A stretch of 64,000 bases of DNA, from assembly GCA_045540335.1 (NCBI GenBank), contig JAZQHC010000036.1:62001-126000 (forward strand). Reading direction: 5' to 3'. Origin of the DNA: RGIG7213 sp045540335 (GTDB taxonomy: Bacteria > Bacillota > Clostridia > Oscillospirales > CAG-272). Numbering within the stretch: position 1 is the stretch's first letter; each line of letters starts with the position of its first letter. The notes below the pieces were generated by a model. That model searched no databases and was not told the origin of the DNA. It was given only the letters and a program-made list of their open reading frames with translations. The position numbers were made by a program, and so were the translations under genes. This document shows, one piece after another, positions 43,188 to 51,499 of this stretch.

Positions 43188-44757
43188 CAGGCGGTATATC
43201 TCCCTTCGTGTTTTGCATAAGCTCCTTATCCCTTATGATTTTATCTATAAGATTTTTCTTATCGGCAATAATGCCTTCGGGCAATCTTTCAAGGTAATCC
43301 TCAATCGCGATAAACCCGCCCGAAAGCAGCTTGTCAAGCGTATTTACAGATACTATCTGCGAATACTTCGTACCTGCGCCCACATCTACCCTTGCCTGTA
43401 AAACAGACCCTTTAAATGATTTTCTCGGGGGCAAAACGCCGCTTGTGCCGACGCCCTGCTCGTTTTCGTACGGAAGCAAGCGTTCTTCGGGATAGTATTC
43501 GAATATCATATCTGCCCAGTTAAGCGCGATATCTTCAATGCACGCATAAAGATTCTGGCGAAGATTTTCCAACGGCAGATTTGAAGATTCCTGCAAGGCA
43601 AGAATTGCCGAGGTGTTGTCAGGCTCTACCTCGCCAAGGGCGGCGTCTGTCGCGCCCATCAATTCCTTGGTGTGCATCATAGTCAGATTTATAACGTCCA
43701 AAAAGCCGCTTTGCATATTTCCAACGCCTACAACGGCGGCGGCTTCTCTTACGTCGCCGCCCTTTACGCCGATTGCCTCGCCTACCTCGTTTGTCCATTC
43801 GGAAATAAGGGTTTTGTCGTAAACTACCTTCGAAAAGGCAGTGTCGGTCATGTGCTTCATAACCATTGCATACGCCTTGTTTATGTATTTTTGGTTTGGT
43901 ATCAGTGCACTTATGGGCGAATTGCCTATAAACGAGCCCTTCGTATTATCCCATGCAAAATATGCAACGGGATAACGGTGCATCGTCGTACTGCACGACT
44001 TTATAATTACGCTTTTGGTGCTTTTTTCCCACACGATGAAGCCGTTTTCGTCGCGGGTGAATTTAAGCAGAAACGTTGCGTATTCTTCATTTTCGCTTTC
44101 AATGTCGAACATTTCGCCCGCACCCGTGCCGTCGCGCTCGTCGGCGGTTATTTTTTCTATCTCGCGTGCAAAAACGCCGTTTGCCTTCGCCTCTGCGCGA
44201 AGATTGTTAACGGTATCGCGCCCCGATATCATCACGTATTCCTGCGCTTGCAGGTCGCGGCTGTTAACGTTTGAAACGAACAGATCGGTATTATCGCAAA
44301 GAACCGTTCTTATATCACCCGTATAATCCTGCCCCGTTTTTATATCGGGGTCCCAAAATGTATAAAATACGCCGTCGCCTGATATGGCGGCGTCCTTTAA
44401 TGCTTCGCGCACAAGCTTTTCCATTTTGTCTTTATCCATACGGTACGCGGCGTTTCTGTTTAACAGGTCGATACCGTCGGATATTTGTTTTTTCAGCGCT
44501 TCGTCGTTTACCACGGGTAAAGAATCGTCGCTGTAACTAATGCTCACCGGTTGCGCGGTGGCTGTGCTTATCATATAGGAAACGATACGCTTTATAATAT
44601 TGAATACAGGGGTGGGCAATCCGCCCGAATTTACGCCGTTCCACTGCTCGCCGCGGTAAAACCTTTCGTTTTCGCGTACGGTGGTATAAAGCCCTATACG
44701 GCGCTTGTATTCAATACCTGCAAGGTATTGCTCCCACGCTTTGGTAATGCTGTCCAT
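43171..44757 (-). CDS. Phage portal protein
   Basis: The 528-residue protein begins MDSITKAWEQYLAGIEYKRR and has ENERFYRGEQWNGVNSGGLP and PVFNIIKRIVSYMISTATAQ, the start of P22/podovirus-type portals, with YFAWDNTKGSFIGNSPISAL and a helical barrel-like C-terminus (DTAFSKVVYDKTLISEW, then ESSNLPLENLRQNLYACIED). It forms the dodecameric ring through which DNA enters the head. GAAGGAGAA precedes ATG 44757. It lies 30 bp after terL. Confidence 0.9.
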   Translation of the reverse strand: MDSITKAWEQYLAGIEYKRRIGLYTTVRENERFYRGEQWNGVNSGGLPTPVFNIIKRIVSYMISTATAQPVSISYSDDSLPVVNDEALKKQISDGIDLLNRNAAYRMDKDKMEKLVREALKDAAISGDGVFYTFWDPDIKTGQDYTGDIRTVLCDNTDLFVSNVNSRDLQAQEYVMISGRDTVNNLRAEAKANGVFAREIEKITADERDGTGAGEMFDIESENEEYATFLLKFTRDENGFIVWEKSTKSVIIKSCSTTMHRYPVAYFAWDNTKGSFIGNSPISALIPNQKYINKAYAMVMKHMTDTAFSKVVYDKTLISEWTNEVGEAIGVKGGDVREAAAVVGVGNMQSGFLDVINLTMMHTKELMGATDAALGEVEPDNTSAILALQESSNLPLENLRQNLYACIEDIALNWADMIFEYYPEERLLPYENEQGVGTSGVLPPRKSFKGSVLQARVDVGAGTKYSQIVSVNTLDKLLSGGFIAIEDYLERLPEGIIADKKNLIDKIIRDKELMQNTKGDIPPDELEQ

Positions 44758-44787
44758 TTATTCTCCTTCTGCCGAAAGTGTCGGTTT

Positions 44788-46107
44788 TTAATAGTTCGCC
44801 ACGTTGTTTCGGTTTTCGTACCGCCTTTTTCTGGCGTAATATTCTTCTTCGGCGGTAGATGCGCGCTGTATGCGCGACATAACTGCGTACCGCAATGCCT
44901 CGGGCAGGTGTGTTATCTCGTGCGGCGATTCAGAGGCGTCCTCTGCTTTTATCTTGTCGTACGTTAACGACGTTAAGCACCGCACCACCTCAGGACAGGA
45001 GGAAAAAAACCGCAAGGTGGGAACACCGCCCTGCCCGCATTGCAAATACTCTCTTAGGGCGCGCCAACCGGGCACGCGCCTGTTATCCGCTTTTATAAGC
45101 GGGGGCAATCCGTGAACGGAGGACATTATCTCAAATCCCGAAAGCCCGCTGTCTTGCCGCCTGTTCCATAGGTCGGGCGAAGCGGCAATATAATCAATAT
45201 CAAGCCCGCGGCACACCTGCGATATCTGTTGGGCAGCAGCAGATAACGTAAGACCGGGGCGAAAAAATTCCTTTTCTACGTAAACGTTGCCTTCCTCGTC
45301 ACACGTAAGGCAAACGAAGGCAAGCATATCAAACCCATAGTCAAGCCCGCCGATACGCCGCGCAAAGCGCGAAAAGGCAAACGGCTTTACAACGTGCAGG
45401 CTGTGCGATATTTCCGAAAAAAACTGCCCCTCGAAAATATCCCATCTGCCCTCAAGCCACGCGGCACGTAAATCCGCAGGAAGCGAGCGCAGCCGCTGGA
45501 TATAATCTGCGTCTTTTTGCATAAGCACCGTGTTATCGTATGCGGTGGCTTGTACGAAGGCGTAATCTTCGGGTTTTTCCCCATCGTTGTAGCGCCTGTC
45601 TATAAACAACCGCTTTACCCAAGCGTGACCGATGCCGCCGGGGTTACACGAAAGATACATTCTTTTCGGAAAGTCGTTTGCACCGCGCAAGCACGCCTTC
45701 AAGGCGGCAAATCGGTATTCGGTAAGCTGGGTGGCTTCATCAAGGGCAATAATATCGTATTCTTGCCCCTGGTACTGCAAAGTATCTCCATCGTCTGCCA
45801 TATAACCCAATTTTAAAACCGAGCCGCCCGGAAATTTAAAGCATTTACCCGTTTCGGAATACGTAACGCAATCGCCCAATTCTGCGCGCAGGGGCAAAAT
45901 ATGGTTGTATTGCAATTCAGGAAAGCTTCGCCTTATAATAAGGCAGCGTATCCCGGGGTAGCGTAGGCACAGTAAAACAAGCTTACGCCTTAAAGCCCAG
46001 CTTTTCCCCCCGCCCCTTGCACCGCCGTACGCGGTATATTTCGCCTTGGAACGGAAAAACAGCTTTTGCTTTTCGTTTGGTACGCCTTTAAGATAAAGCG
46101 TCTTCAC
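44788..46107 (-). CDS. terL: Terminase large subunit
   Basis: The protein of about 439 residues has Walker A GGARGGGKSWALRR, Walker B IIALDEATQL, the coupling segment YLSCNPGGIGHAWVKRLFID, and a C-terminal nuclease domain with acidic residues in RIGGLDYGFDMLAFVCL and AASPDLWNRRQ. It cuts and packages DNA. GTG 46107 overlaps the terS stop (GTGA); ATG at 46128 would add seven residues but lies inside terS. All ATPase and nuclease motifs appear intact. Confidence 0.92.
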   Translation of the reverse strand: MKTLYLKGVPNEKQKLFFRSKAKYTAYGGARGGGKSWALRRKLVLLCLRYPGIRCLIIRRSFPELQYNHILPLRAELGDCVTYSETGKCFKFPGGSVLKLGYMADDGDTLQYQGQEYDIIALDEATQLTEYRFAALKACLRGANDFPKRMYLSCNPGGIGHAWVKRLFIDRRYNDGEKPEDYAFVQATAYDNTVLMQKDADYIQRLRSLPADLRAAWLEGRWDIFEGQFFSEISHSLHVVKPFAFSRFARRIGGLDYGFDMLAFVCLTCDEEGNVYVEKEFFRPGLTLSAAAQQISQVCRGLDIDYIAASPDLWNRRQDSGLSGFEIMSSVHGLPPLIKADNRRVPGWRALREYLQCGQGGVPTLRFFSSCPEVVRCLTSLTYDKIKAEDASESPHEITHLPEALRYAVMSRIQRASTAEEEYYARKRRYENRNNVANY

Positions 46108-46442
46108 TCGCCGTCGTCGTGGTCGCATATAACGGTCAGACCACCTGTATCCTCCTCGCATTTTTCTTCACCGCCATAACCGAATTGGCTTTTAAGGTAA
46201 AGATTAAGAACAGATGCGGATATTTTTTTCGTTCCGGAATTAAGTGCCTCGTCTTCAAAAACAGAACGCGCAAGCTGTGCCTGCTTTGGAAATTTTTCGC
46301 AAAGCTTGTTGTATTCGTCCTGCGTAATTTGCATAAAACGAAGAAAGCCTGCCAAATTCGGCAATCGGTCGTTTTCGTTGCAAACGGCAGTATATTTTTC
46401 TATCGTCTGTAAAAATCGTTTTTTGTTATTTATACTTTTCAA
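46104..46442 (-). CDS. terS: Terminase small subunit-like protein
   Basis: The 112-residue protein (MKSINNKKRFLQTIEKYTAV) has a helical N-terminal DNA-binding-like half (LPNLAGFLRFMQITQDEYNK) and an acidic C-terminus (CEEDTGGLTVICDHDDGE), fitting small terminases. TTG 46442 is preferred because GAGG lies five bases upstream and the longer TTG at 46457 would overlap the previous gene. Directly before terL, it recognises the packaging site. Confidence 0.75.
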   Translation of the reverse strand: MKSINNKKRFLQTIEKYTAVCNENDRLPNLAGFLRFMQITQDEYNKLCEKFPKQAQLARSVFEDEALNSGTKKISASVLNLYLKSQFGYGGEEKCEEDTGGLTVICDHDDGE

Positions 46443-46449
46443 GATAACC

Positions 46450-46686
46450 TCACGCAAGGGTCTTCATCAGCTCGCGTACGCTGTCGCACCCGAATATCTG
46501 CAAAACGTCGTCGATATCGAATTTTTCCATGCAGTCGTTACAAAATGCATCATCAGAGGTTACGATGCCCTCGTCATCTACAAAAAATTCCCCACAATAC
46601 GAACATTTGTTCGTATATTTTTCATCATCGTCATTCCCTGCCGGACACCCCCTTAAATGAGGGGATGTGTAACAGTATTCACACAT
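46450..46686 (-). CDS. Small zinc-ribbon phage-island protein
   Basis: The 78-residue protein has CEYCYTSPHLRGC at the N-terminus, CSYCGEFF at about residues 28-35 and FCNDCMEKFD at about residues 48-57, a double zinc-knuckle pattern, and an acidic, Asp-rich middle. GGAGG lies before ATG 46686. It is the first gene of the leftward particle operon. It may be regulatory or DNA-binding; no family is recognised. A LexA-like box lies within its coding sequence. Confidence 0.65.
   Translation of the reverse strand: MCEYCYTSPHLRGCPAGNDDDEKYTNKCSYCGEFFVDDEGIVTSDDAFCNDCMEKFDIDDVLQIFGCDSVRELMKTLA
46600..46613. promoter_or_regulatory. LexA-like (SOS) box inside the first particle gene
   Basis: CGAACATTTGTTCG is a perfect CGAAC-N4-GTTCG palindrome and one base from the Bacillus LexA consensus. 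It overlaps codons of the zinc-ribbon gene (KYTNKCSYC), so it could be coincidental. Confidence 0.4.
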
Positions 46687-46741
46687 ACAATACCTCCATT
46701 AAAAGCAAAAATCCGTTTCGCCTAAAAAAATGCCCGTAATA

Positions 46742-46770
46742 TTGACATTGTGGGCGAAATATGATATAAT
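46742..46770 (+). promoter_or_regulatory. Consensus promoter reading toward the repressor
   Basis: TTGACA (46742-46747) and TATAAT (46765-46770) with a 17-base spacer, giving a repressor leader of about 220 bases. Confidence 0.85.
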
Positions 46771-46885
46771 AAAAGATAGGTATCATCAAAAAAGCACGAA
46801 GGCGCAAAAAATCGCGCAAACGAAACTTAAAAACAGAAATAATGGCGCACACCACACCAAAACCGCCATTTCTGATGATGTGCAT

Positions 46886-46914
46886 ATTATACCACAAAAA
46901 GGCAAATTTGTCAA
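46886..46914 (-). promoter_or_regulatory. Consensus promoter reading into the particle operon
   Basis: On the minus strand TTGACA (46909-46914) and TATAAT (46886-46891) with a 17-base spacer lead leftward toward the zinc-ribbon gene. It faces the other promoter, so the two transcripts overlap by about 100 bases. Confidence 0.88.
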
Positions 46915-46933
46915 GGGAAAAATCGGAAATTTA

Positions 46934-46957
46934 CGAACAAAATAGAACGCTTGTTCG
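46934..46957. promoter_or_regulatory. Operator-like inverted repeat containing a LexA-type box
   Basis: CGAACAA (46934-46940) and TTGTTCG (46951-46957) form an inverted repeat with a 10-base spacer, and nested inside is GAACGCTTGTTC (46945-46956), the GAAC-N4-GTTC core of Gram-positive LexA boxes. It lies about 30 bases upstream of the -35 box of the particle promoter. Confidence 0.5.
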
Positions 46958-46996
46958 ATTTTACAATAAAAATCACCCAAAAAAGGATGTAAAACC

Positions 46997-47581
46997 GTGG
47001 AAGCTTTATTGGAAAATATATTGTCTTTATTGAAAAAAGACGGCCGCCCCACGGGCGATTTTACGCGCGCCTTGGGCTTGCCGGCGTCTGCCGTGTCAGA
47101 TTGGCGGGCAAAAAAAAGCCGTTCATATACCAAATACCTACCGTTGATAGCGAATTATTTCGGAATTACGGTAGATATGCTGATAAACGGCTATGCAGAA
47201 ATATACACCGCTTGCACCGATTCACCGGGAAAGCTGCCGATAGTATCGCGTATTCCGGAAAGCGGCGCACCCGTAACGGCGGATAATATCGAAGGGTTTG
47301 ATTTTGCGTGCCTTCGCTTTTCGCACGAATATTTCTTTTTCCGCCCGAGGGATGAAGAAAATACCCTTTACCTTATCCACCGCCAAAACTATGCAGACGA
47401 CGGCGATACCGTGTTGATTCGTTCAAACGGCACGTCGCTTATATGTGCGTATAACACGCACGCTTCAAACATTATCTATACGCCAAATAATTCCGAAATA
47501 CCGCCAATGTGCTTTTCAGAGGCACTTTCAAGGCAGATAACGGTAGGCACGGTAACGGAAATACGAAAAAAAATAAAGTAA
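46997..47581 (+). CDS. Phage repressor: HTH plus degenerate S24-like domain
   Basis: The 194-residue protein has an N-terminal XRE-type helix-turn-helix (about residues 5-60; FTRALGLPASAVSDWRAKK is the recognition part, then YLPLIANYFGITVDMLI) and a C-terminal domain shaped like the S24/LexA fold (VSRIPESGAPVTADNIEGFD, then DDGDTVLIRSNG). The expected Ser in the GDSM position is not visible (FFRPRDEENTLYLIH), so self-cleavage is unlikely. The GTG start has AAGGATG upstream. It probably keeps the leftward operon silent. Confidence 0.8.
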   Translation: MEALLENILSLLKKDGRPTGDFTRALGLPASAVSDWRAKKSRSYTKYLPLIANYFGITVDMLINGYAEIYTACTDSPGKLPIVSRIPESGAPVTADNIEGFDFACLRFSHEYFFFRPRDEENTLYLIHRQNYADDGDTVLIRSNGTSLICAYNTHASNIIYTPNNSEIPPMCFSEALSRQITVGTVTEIRKKIK

Positions 47582-47598
47582 TAACAGGTATTTGTAAT

Positions 47599-48402
47599 AT
47601 GGAAGAGTATTCCTATTTAAATCTTTCCAAAATCATAGATATGGCGTCGTACGCAGGCAAGATACTTTTGGAATCAGGGTCTGACATTGTGCGTGTGGAA
47701 GATACGATACGCCATATTATGCGCTCTTACGGGGTTCGCGATTTTGAAGTATTCACCGTCGCAAACGGTATTTTTATCACAAGCGGAAATTGCAAAAAAA
47801 CTGTATCTGCACCCGTTCGGCACGATTATTTGCGAATACGGTCAATTCCGCTGATATCAACTAATCTCGGTAAGGTAGATGCGGTAAACTCGCTTTCAAG
47901 GGCTATTGCGCACGGTCAATACCGCGACGTTGACGAGGCGTTCACCAAGCTTTGCGAAATCGACTGCATGAAGCCGCCGCGCCATCTTATAAAAATGGTA
48001 GGCTCGGCGTTTGCATCGTCAGGGCTTTGCTATATGTTCGGCGGAAATTTCGTAGATTCGGCGATAGCCTTAATAGTGGGCTTCATATTTTACGCTTCCG
48101 TTCTGCTTTTAGATGAAAAAAAACTGTCGCGCCTGCTTACAAACATAATTTGCAGTTCCGTCTTAACGGTGGTCGCGGCATTGTTTACAACGTACGTTGC
48201 AGGCGATATGGATAGGGTAATAATCGGCTGTCTTATGCCGTTGGTACCGGGGGTATCGTTTACAAACGCCATACGCGATATAGCGGCAAGCAACTATATA
48301 TCGGGCGCAGTTCGCTTGATAGATGCGCTTGTTACCGCGTTCGGTATTGCAATAGGCGTAGGCATAACGATACTTGCGTTGCAATTTATAAACATACTGT
48401 AA
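47599..48402 (+). CDS. Threonine/serine exporter, ThrE N-terminal-type subunit
   Basis: The 267-residue protein begins MEEYSYLNLSKIIDMASYAG and has RVEDTIRHIMRSYGVRDFEV and VANGIFITSG, the N-terminal (DUF1212) domain of ThrE exporters, followed by five or so membrane segments and CLMPLVPGVSFTNAIRDIAA. With the next gene it forms a split two-gene ThrE-type exporter. The start at 47599 is within a longer open frame that runs back into the repressor gene. It lies 18 bp after the phage repressor but reads as host sequence. Confidence 0.88.
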   Translation: MEEYSYLNLSKIIDMASYAGKILLESGSDIVRVEDTIRHIMRSYGVRDFEVFTVANGIFITSGNCKKTVSAPVRHDYLRIRSIPLISTNLGKVDAVNSLSRAIAHGQYRDVDEAFTKLCEIDCMKPPRHLIKMVGSAFASSGLCYMFGGNFVDSAIALIVGFIFYASVLLLDEKKLSRLLTNIICSSVLTVVAALFTTYVAGDMDRVIIGCLMPLVPGVSFTNAIRDIAASNYISGAVRLIDALVTAFGIAIGVGITILALQFINIL

Positions 48403-48414
48403 AGGGGTGCAGAA

Positions 48415-48867
48415 ATGAACGTTTTTATTGAATATTTCACACAAACCCTTGCAGCGTTTTTTGCAACGGTCGCATTCGGCATACTGTTTTCCGCACCGTG
48501 GAAGCAATATATTCCCTGCGGTATATGCGGCGCGGTAAGCTGGCTGGTATATTATGCGTGCGCCACACCATTCGGCGTGGTTTACGCAACGTTTTTGGCA
48601 ACGCTTGTAATAGTTCTTTTATCGCGCTTTATGGCAATAATACGCAAATGCCCCGTAACGGTGTTTTTGGTGTGCGGAATAATTCCGCTTGTTCCCGGGT
48701 CGGCAATATACTATACGGCATATCATTTTTTTATGGACGATATGGCAAACGCGACGCATTACGGTCTTTTAACTTTCAAGCTTGCCGCGGCAATCGTTTT
48801 GGGCATGGTGATTATCCTCGCTATTCCCTTACCCCCGTTAAGGTCTGCGTTAAGATTCCACAGATAA
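48415..48867 (+). CDS. Threonine/serine exporter, ThrE C-terminal-type subunit
   Basis: The 150-residue membrane protein has four hydrophobic segments and FLVCGIIPLVPGSAIYYTAY, matching the ThrE_2 (DUF3815) half. Full-length ThrE in other bacteria joins both halves in one chain; here they are split. AAAGGGG precedes the ATG. Twelve bases separate the two genes. Confidence 0.88.
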   Translation: MNVFIEYFTQTLAAFFATVAFGILFSAPWKQYIPCGICGAVSWLVYYACATPFGVVYATFLATLVIVLLSRFMAIIRKCPVTVFLVCGIIPLVPGSAIYYTAYHFFMDDMANATHYGLLTFKLAAAIVLGMVIILAIPLPPLRSALRFHR

Positions 48868-48872
48868 TAATT

Positions 48873-48902
48873 CCCGACGAGGATATAACGTCCTTCGTCG
48901 GG
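48873..48902 (+). terminator. Hairpin after the ThrE pair
   Basis: CCCGACGAGGA and TCCTTCGTCGGG pair around a short loop, followed by ATTTC. A weak terminator or stability hairpin. Confidence 0.5.
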
Positions 48903-48967
48903 ATTTCATTTATAACAAAGCACCGCTTCGGCTTCATGGCGGCTTCGCCACACTGTTTTGTATAAAA

Positions 48968-49000
48968 AATCAGGCAGAGGTATTTCTGCCTGATTTTTAT
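48968..49000. terminator. Bidirectional terminator between thrE and miaB
   Basis: AATCAGGCAGA and TCTGCCTGATT pair around a 6-base loop with T runs on both sides in the respective transcripts, so it can end both convergent units. Confidence 0.9.
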
Positions 49001-49007
49001 GTTTTTT

Positions 49008-50441
49008 TTACTGTATTTCGCCAAAAAGCGCAAACGTTTCTGCCGAAGTTATCTTAACGTTTACAAATTCACCCGTTTTGTCACACTCGCACGGAAAATG
49101 CACAAGCTTATTTCCACCCGTACGCCCTGTGAACATTTCGCTGTTGCTTTTGCTTTTTCCTTCACACAGCACGCGAAACGTTTTTCCCACACACGCAACG
49201 TTTTTTTCTAACGATATGGCGTTTTGCACGTCAAGCAATTTGCGGAAACGCGTGTTTTTCACCTCGGGGGATATTTGCCCGTCGTATTCTGCCGCGGGCG
49301 TACCGGGGCGCGGTGAAAAAATAAACGAATATATCATATCGTATCGTGCACGGGCTACAACGTCAAGCGTTTTTTGAAAATCCTCTTCCGTTTCTTTTGG
49401 AAAACCCGTTATAATATCGCTTGTTACGCAAATATCGGGTATTTTTTCGCGCATATAATCAAGCAATTCAAGATATTGTTGTGCTGTATATCTTCTGTTC
49501 ATTGCCGAAAGTATTTCGTCGCTTCCCGATTGAAGCGGCAGATGAAAATGCGGTGCAACCTTTTCACAGCGCGCCATTACGTCTATCAAGCGCTTGTTGG
49601 CATCCTTCGGGTGCGAAGTCATAAAGCGGATAATAAAGTCACCCTCTACGGCGTTTATATCTTCAAGCAACGCGGCAAAATCGTATTTGCCGTTGTAATC
49701 GGGCACGTCAAGCCCGTATGAATTTACGTTTTGCCCCAAAAGCGTGATTTCCTTACAGCCGTTGGCGGCAAGCAGGCGTATTTCCTGCAAGATATCCTCT
49801 TTATATCGGCTGCGTTCCTTTCCGCGAACGTAAGGAACGATGCAATACGTACAGAAATTATTGCATCCGTACATAACTGAAACCCACGCCTTATATTTGT
49901 ATTCTCTGCAAACGGGAACACCCTCTGCAATGCTGCCCGCACCGAAATCGGAATAGAATCCCCTTTTGCCACCTTTAAGCCTTGCATAAAGAAATTCGGG
50001 CAATCTGTGCAGCATCGACGTACCAAACAGAAAGTCAACGTACGGATAGCTGCGCTTGATATCGTCGCATCTGCGTTGCTGCGATACCATACAGCCGCAT
50101 ATTGCGATTATTAAATCGGGGTTTGCCTCTTTCAAGTGCTTGTATTGCCCCGTTAAAGAAAGTGCCTTTAATTCCGCATGCTCGCGCACGGCGCACGTGT
50201 TTACGATTATAAGGTCTGCTTCTTTTTCGCTTTTCGCGGGAAGATACCCCATTTGGCGCGCCATGCCTGCAAGGCGTTCGCTGTCTGCTTCGTTTTGTTG
50301 GCAGCCGTACGTTATAACGCAGTAAAGCAAATCGCGGCATTTTTGCGTTGCCCTTTCAGATACGATCTGCGACACCTTCGCCATATAATCAAACTGCTTG
50401 TCTATTTCGTTTTGCGTTATTCTTGTGGTTATTCTTTGCAT
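49008..50441 (-). CDS. miaB: tRNA-2-methylthio-N6-dimethylallyladenosine synthase
   Basis: The 477-residue radical-SAM methylthiotransferase has an N-terminal cluster-binding domain (TYGCQQNEADSERLAGMARQ, ICGCMVSQQ), the radical-SAM CNNFCTYCIVPYVRG, and a C-terminal TRAM domain (FVNVKITSAETFALFGEIQ end). It adds a methylthio group at tRNA A37. It overlaps the upstream PLP gene by one base (TAATG). A bidirectional terminator follows it. Confidence 0.96.
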   Translation of the reverse strand: MQRITTRITQNEIDKQFDYMAKVSQIVSERATQKCRDLLYCVITYGCQQNEADSERLAGMARQMGYLPAKSEKEADLIIVNTCAVREHAELKALSLTGQYKHLKEANPDLIIAICGCMVSQQRRCDDIKRSYPYVDFLFGTSMLHRLPEFLYARLKGGKRGFYSDFGAGSIAEGVPVCREYKYKAWVSVMYGCNNFCTYCIVPYVRGKERSRYKEDILQEIRLLAANGCKEITLLGQNVNSYGLDVPDYNGKYDFAALLEDINAVEGDFIIRFMTSHPKDANKRLIDVMARCEKVAPHFHLPLQSGSDEILSAMNRRYTAQQYLELLDYMREKIPDICVTSDIITGFPKETEEDFQKTLDVVARARYDMIYSFIFSPRPGTPAAEYDGQISPEVKNTRFRKLLDVQNAISLEKNVACVGKTFRVLCEGKSKSNSEMFTGRTGGNKLVHFPCECDKTGEFVNVKITSAETFALFGEIQ

Positions 50442-51424
50442 TATAAGTTATTAAGAAAATCAAAAAACAAAGGTGAACCGCCCGAATGTATAAACAGTAT
50501 GTTTTTACCCTTTATGCCGTTTTCGGAAAGATATTTTTCCATACCCAAAAACGCCTTGCCCGTGTAGGTGGGGTCTAATTCGATACCGTTTTTAGCCATC
50601 ATCGCAACGCAGGTGCTTGTTATCTCATCATCATAAAGGCCGTATCCGCCGCAAACGTACTGCGCGGCAAGATTTATCTGCGCCTTGATATCGTCTTCGT
50701 TAGGCTTGTCATCGCGGAAGAAGCGGTAATAATTGCGTATATGCTCGCCCAATTTCATCGTTCCGCGTTCATACGTACGCGCGGTAGATATGCCTACTAT
50801 CGTGGGGTGGTGGCATTCGGGATCTTTAAAATCAGGATGAAGCAGCTTGCCAAGGATAAGCCCCGCCTGCGTCGTACCTGCACCCGATGCGCTGAATACG
50901 TAATCAAACTTAACGCCCGTTTCCTTTTGGTATTCGTATATTTCGTTATACGCGTCTATATAGGCAGACGCCTGTACCGTTTCAGAACGCTCGTCGTGAA
51001 CGTAGTGGCACTTTTTGCCCTCTGCCTGCAATTTCTTTTTAAGCTTTTCAACCTCAACATCAACGTCTGCCTTGGCACAACGTACGATTTTTGCGCCGAA
51101 CATTTCCGTCATACTGCCGTTGAACGCCTTCTCACATCCGTGGTCGTCATCAACCACGGATATCATATAGCACTCAATACCCATAGAACAGCAAAGGTTT
51201 GTCGTTACCCTGCAAAGGTTGGAAAATTTATTTCCGTACGTTATAAGAACGTCTGCCCCTTCTTTTTTCATATCCAGAAGTATCTTCTGCCCGATTCTTA
51301 CTTTATTGCCGCCAAATGAAAACGGCTGCAGATCGTCTCTTTTAAGATAAAACGTATTTTCCGTATTATGTAAAGGAGATATAGGATGTATGGGCGTTTT
51401 ACACACCGCGTATTGAAGTTCCAT
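50441..51424 (-). CDS. PLP-dependent D-cysteine desulfhydrase / ACC-deaminase family enzyme
   Basis: The 327-residue fold type II enzyme begins TPIHPISPLHNTENTFYLKR and has the PLP lysine in FGGNKVRIGQKILLD (about residue 41), ITYGNKFSNLCRVTTN and SASGAGTTQAGLILGK. Family members deaminate 1-aminocyclopropane-1-carboxylate or break down D-cysteine; substrate specificity is not clear from the motifs. It is co-transcribed with miaB. Confidence 0.85.
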   Translation of the reverse strand: MELQYAVCKTPIHPISPLHNTENTFYLKRDDLQPFSFGGNKVRIGQKILLDMKKEGADVLITYGNKFSNLCRVTTNLCCSMGIECYMISVVDDDHGCEKAFNGSMTEMFGAKIVRCAKADVDVEVEKLKKKLQAEGKKCHYVHDERSETVQASAYIDAYNEIYEYQKETGVKFDYVFSASGAGTTQAGLILGKLLHPDFKDPECHHPTIVGISTARTYERGTMKLGEHIRNYYRFFRDDKPNEDDIKAQINLAAQYVCGGYGLYDDEITSTCVAMMAKNGIELDPTYTGKAFLGMEKYLSENGIKGKNILFIHSGGSPLFFDFLNNL

Positions 51425-51499
51425 TTTAAATATCCTTTCAAAAATAAAGTATATGTATTATATCACAAACAAGCCCTTTTGTCAACGGATGGAGCATTT

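Larger units (their letters stand above)
36297..47581. mobile_element. Compact prophage-derived particle island
   Basis: Thirteen leftward genes plus one rightward repressor fill 11.3 kb. In transcription order they are a zinc-ribbon protein, terS, terL, portal, scaffold-like protein, capsid, adaptor-like protein, nozzle-like protein, XhlA-like protein, holin-like protein, endolysin, glycine-rich tip protein and coiled-coil Ser/Gly protein. No integrase, replication, recombination, tape-measure or tail-tube gene is seen. The order and capsid/portal/nozzle types suggest a short-tailed phage. Host-like base composition and lack of evident broken genes suggest long residence with conservation. 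No flanking direct repeat was found. Confidence 0.85.

Noticed and set aside
46842..47033. 63-residue plus-strand frame before the repressor
   Set aside because: No ribosome site and overlaps the repressor start in another frame.
36295..47598. attL/attR direct repeats of the island
   Set aside because: I compared the sequence near both edges and found no convincing direct repeat.
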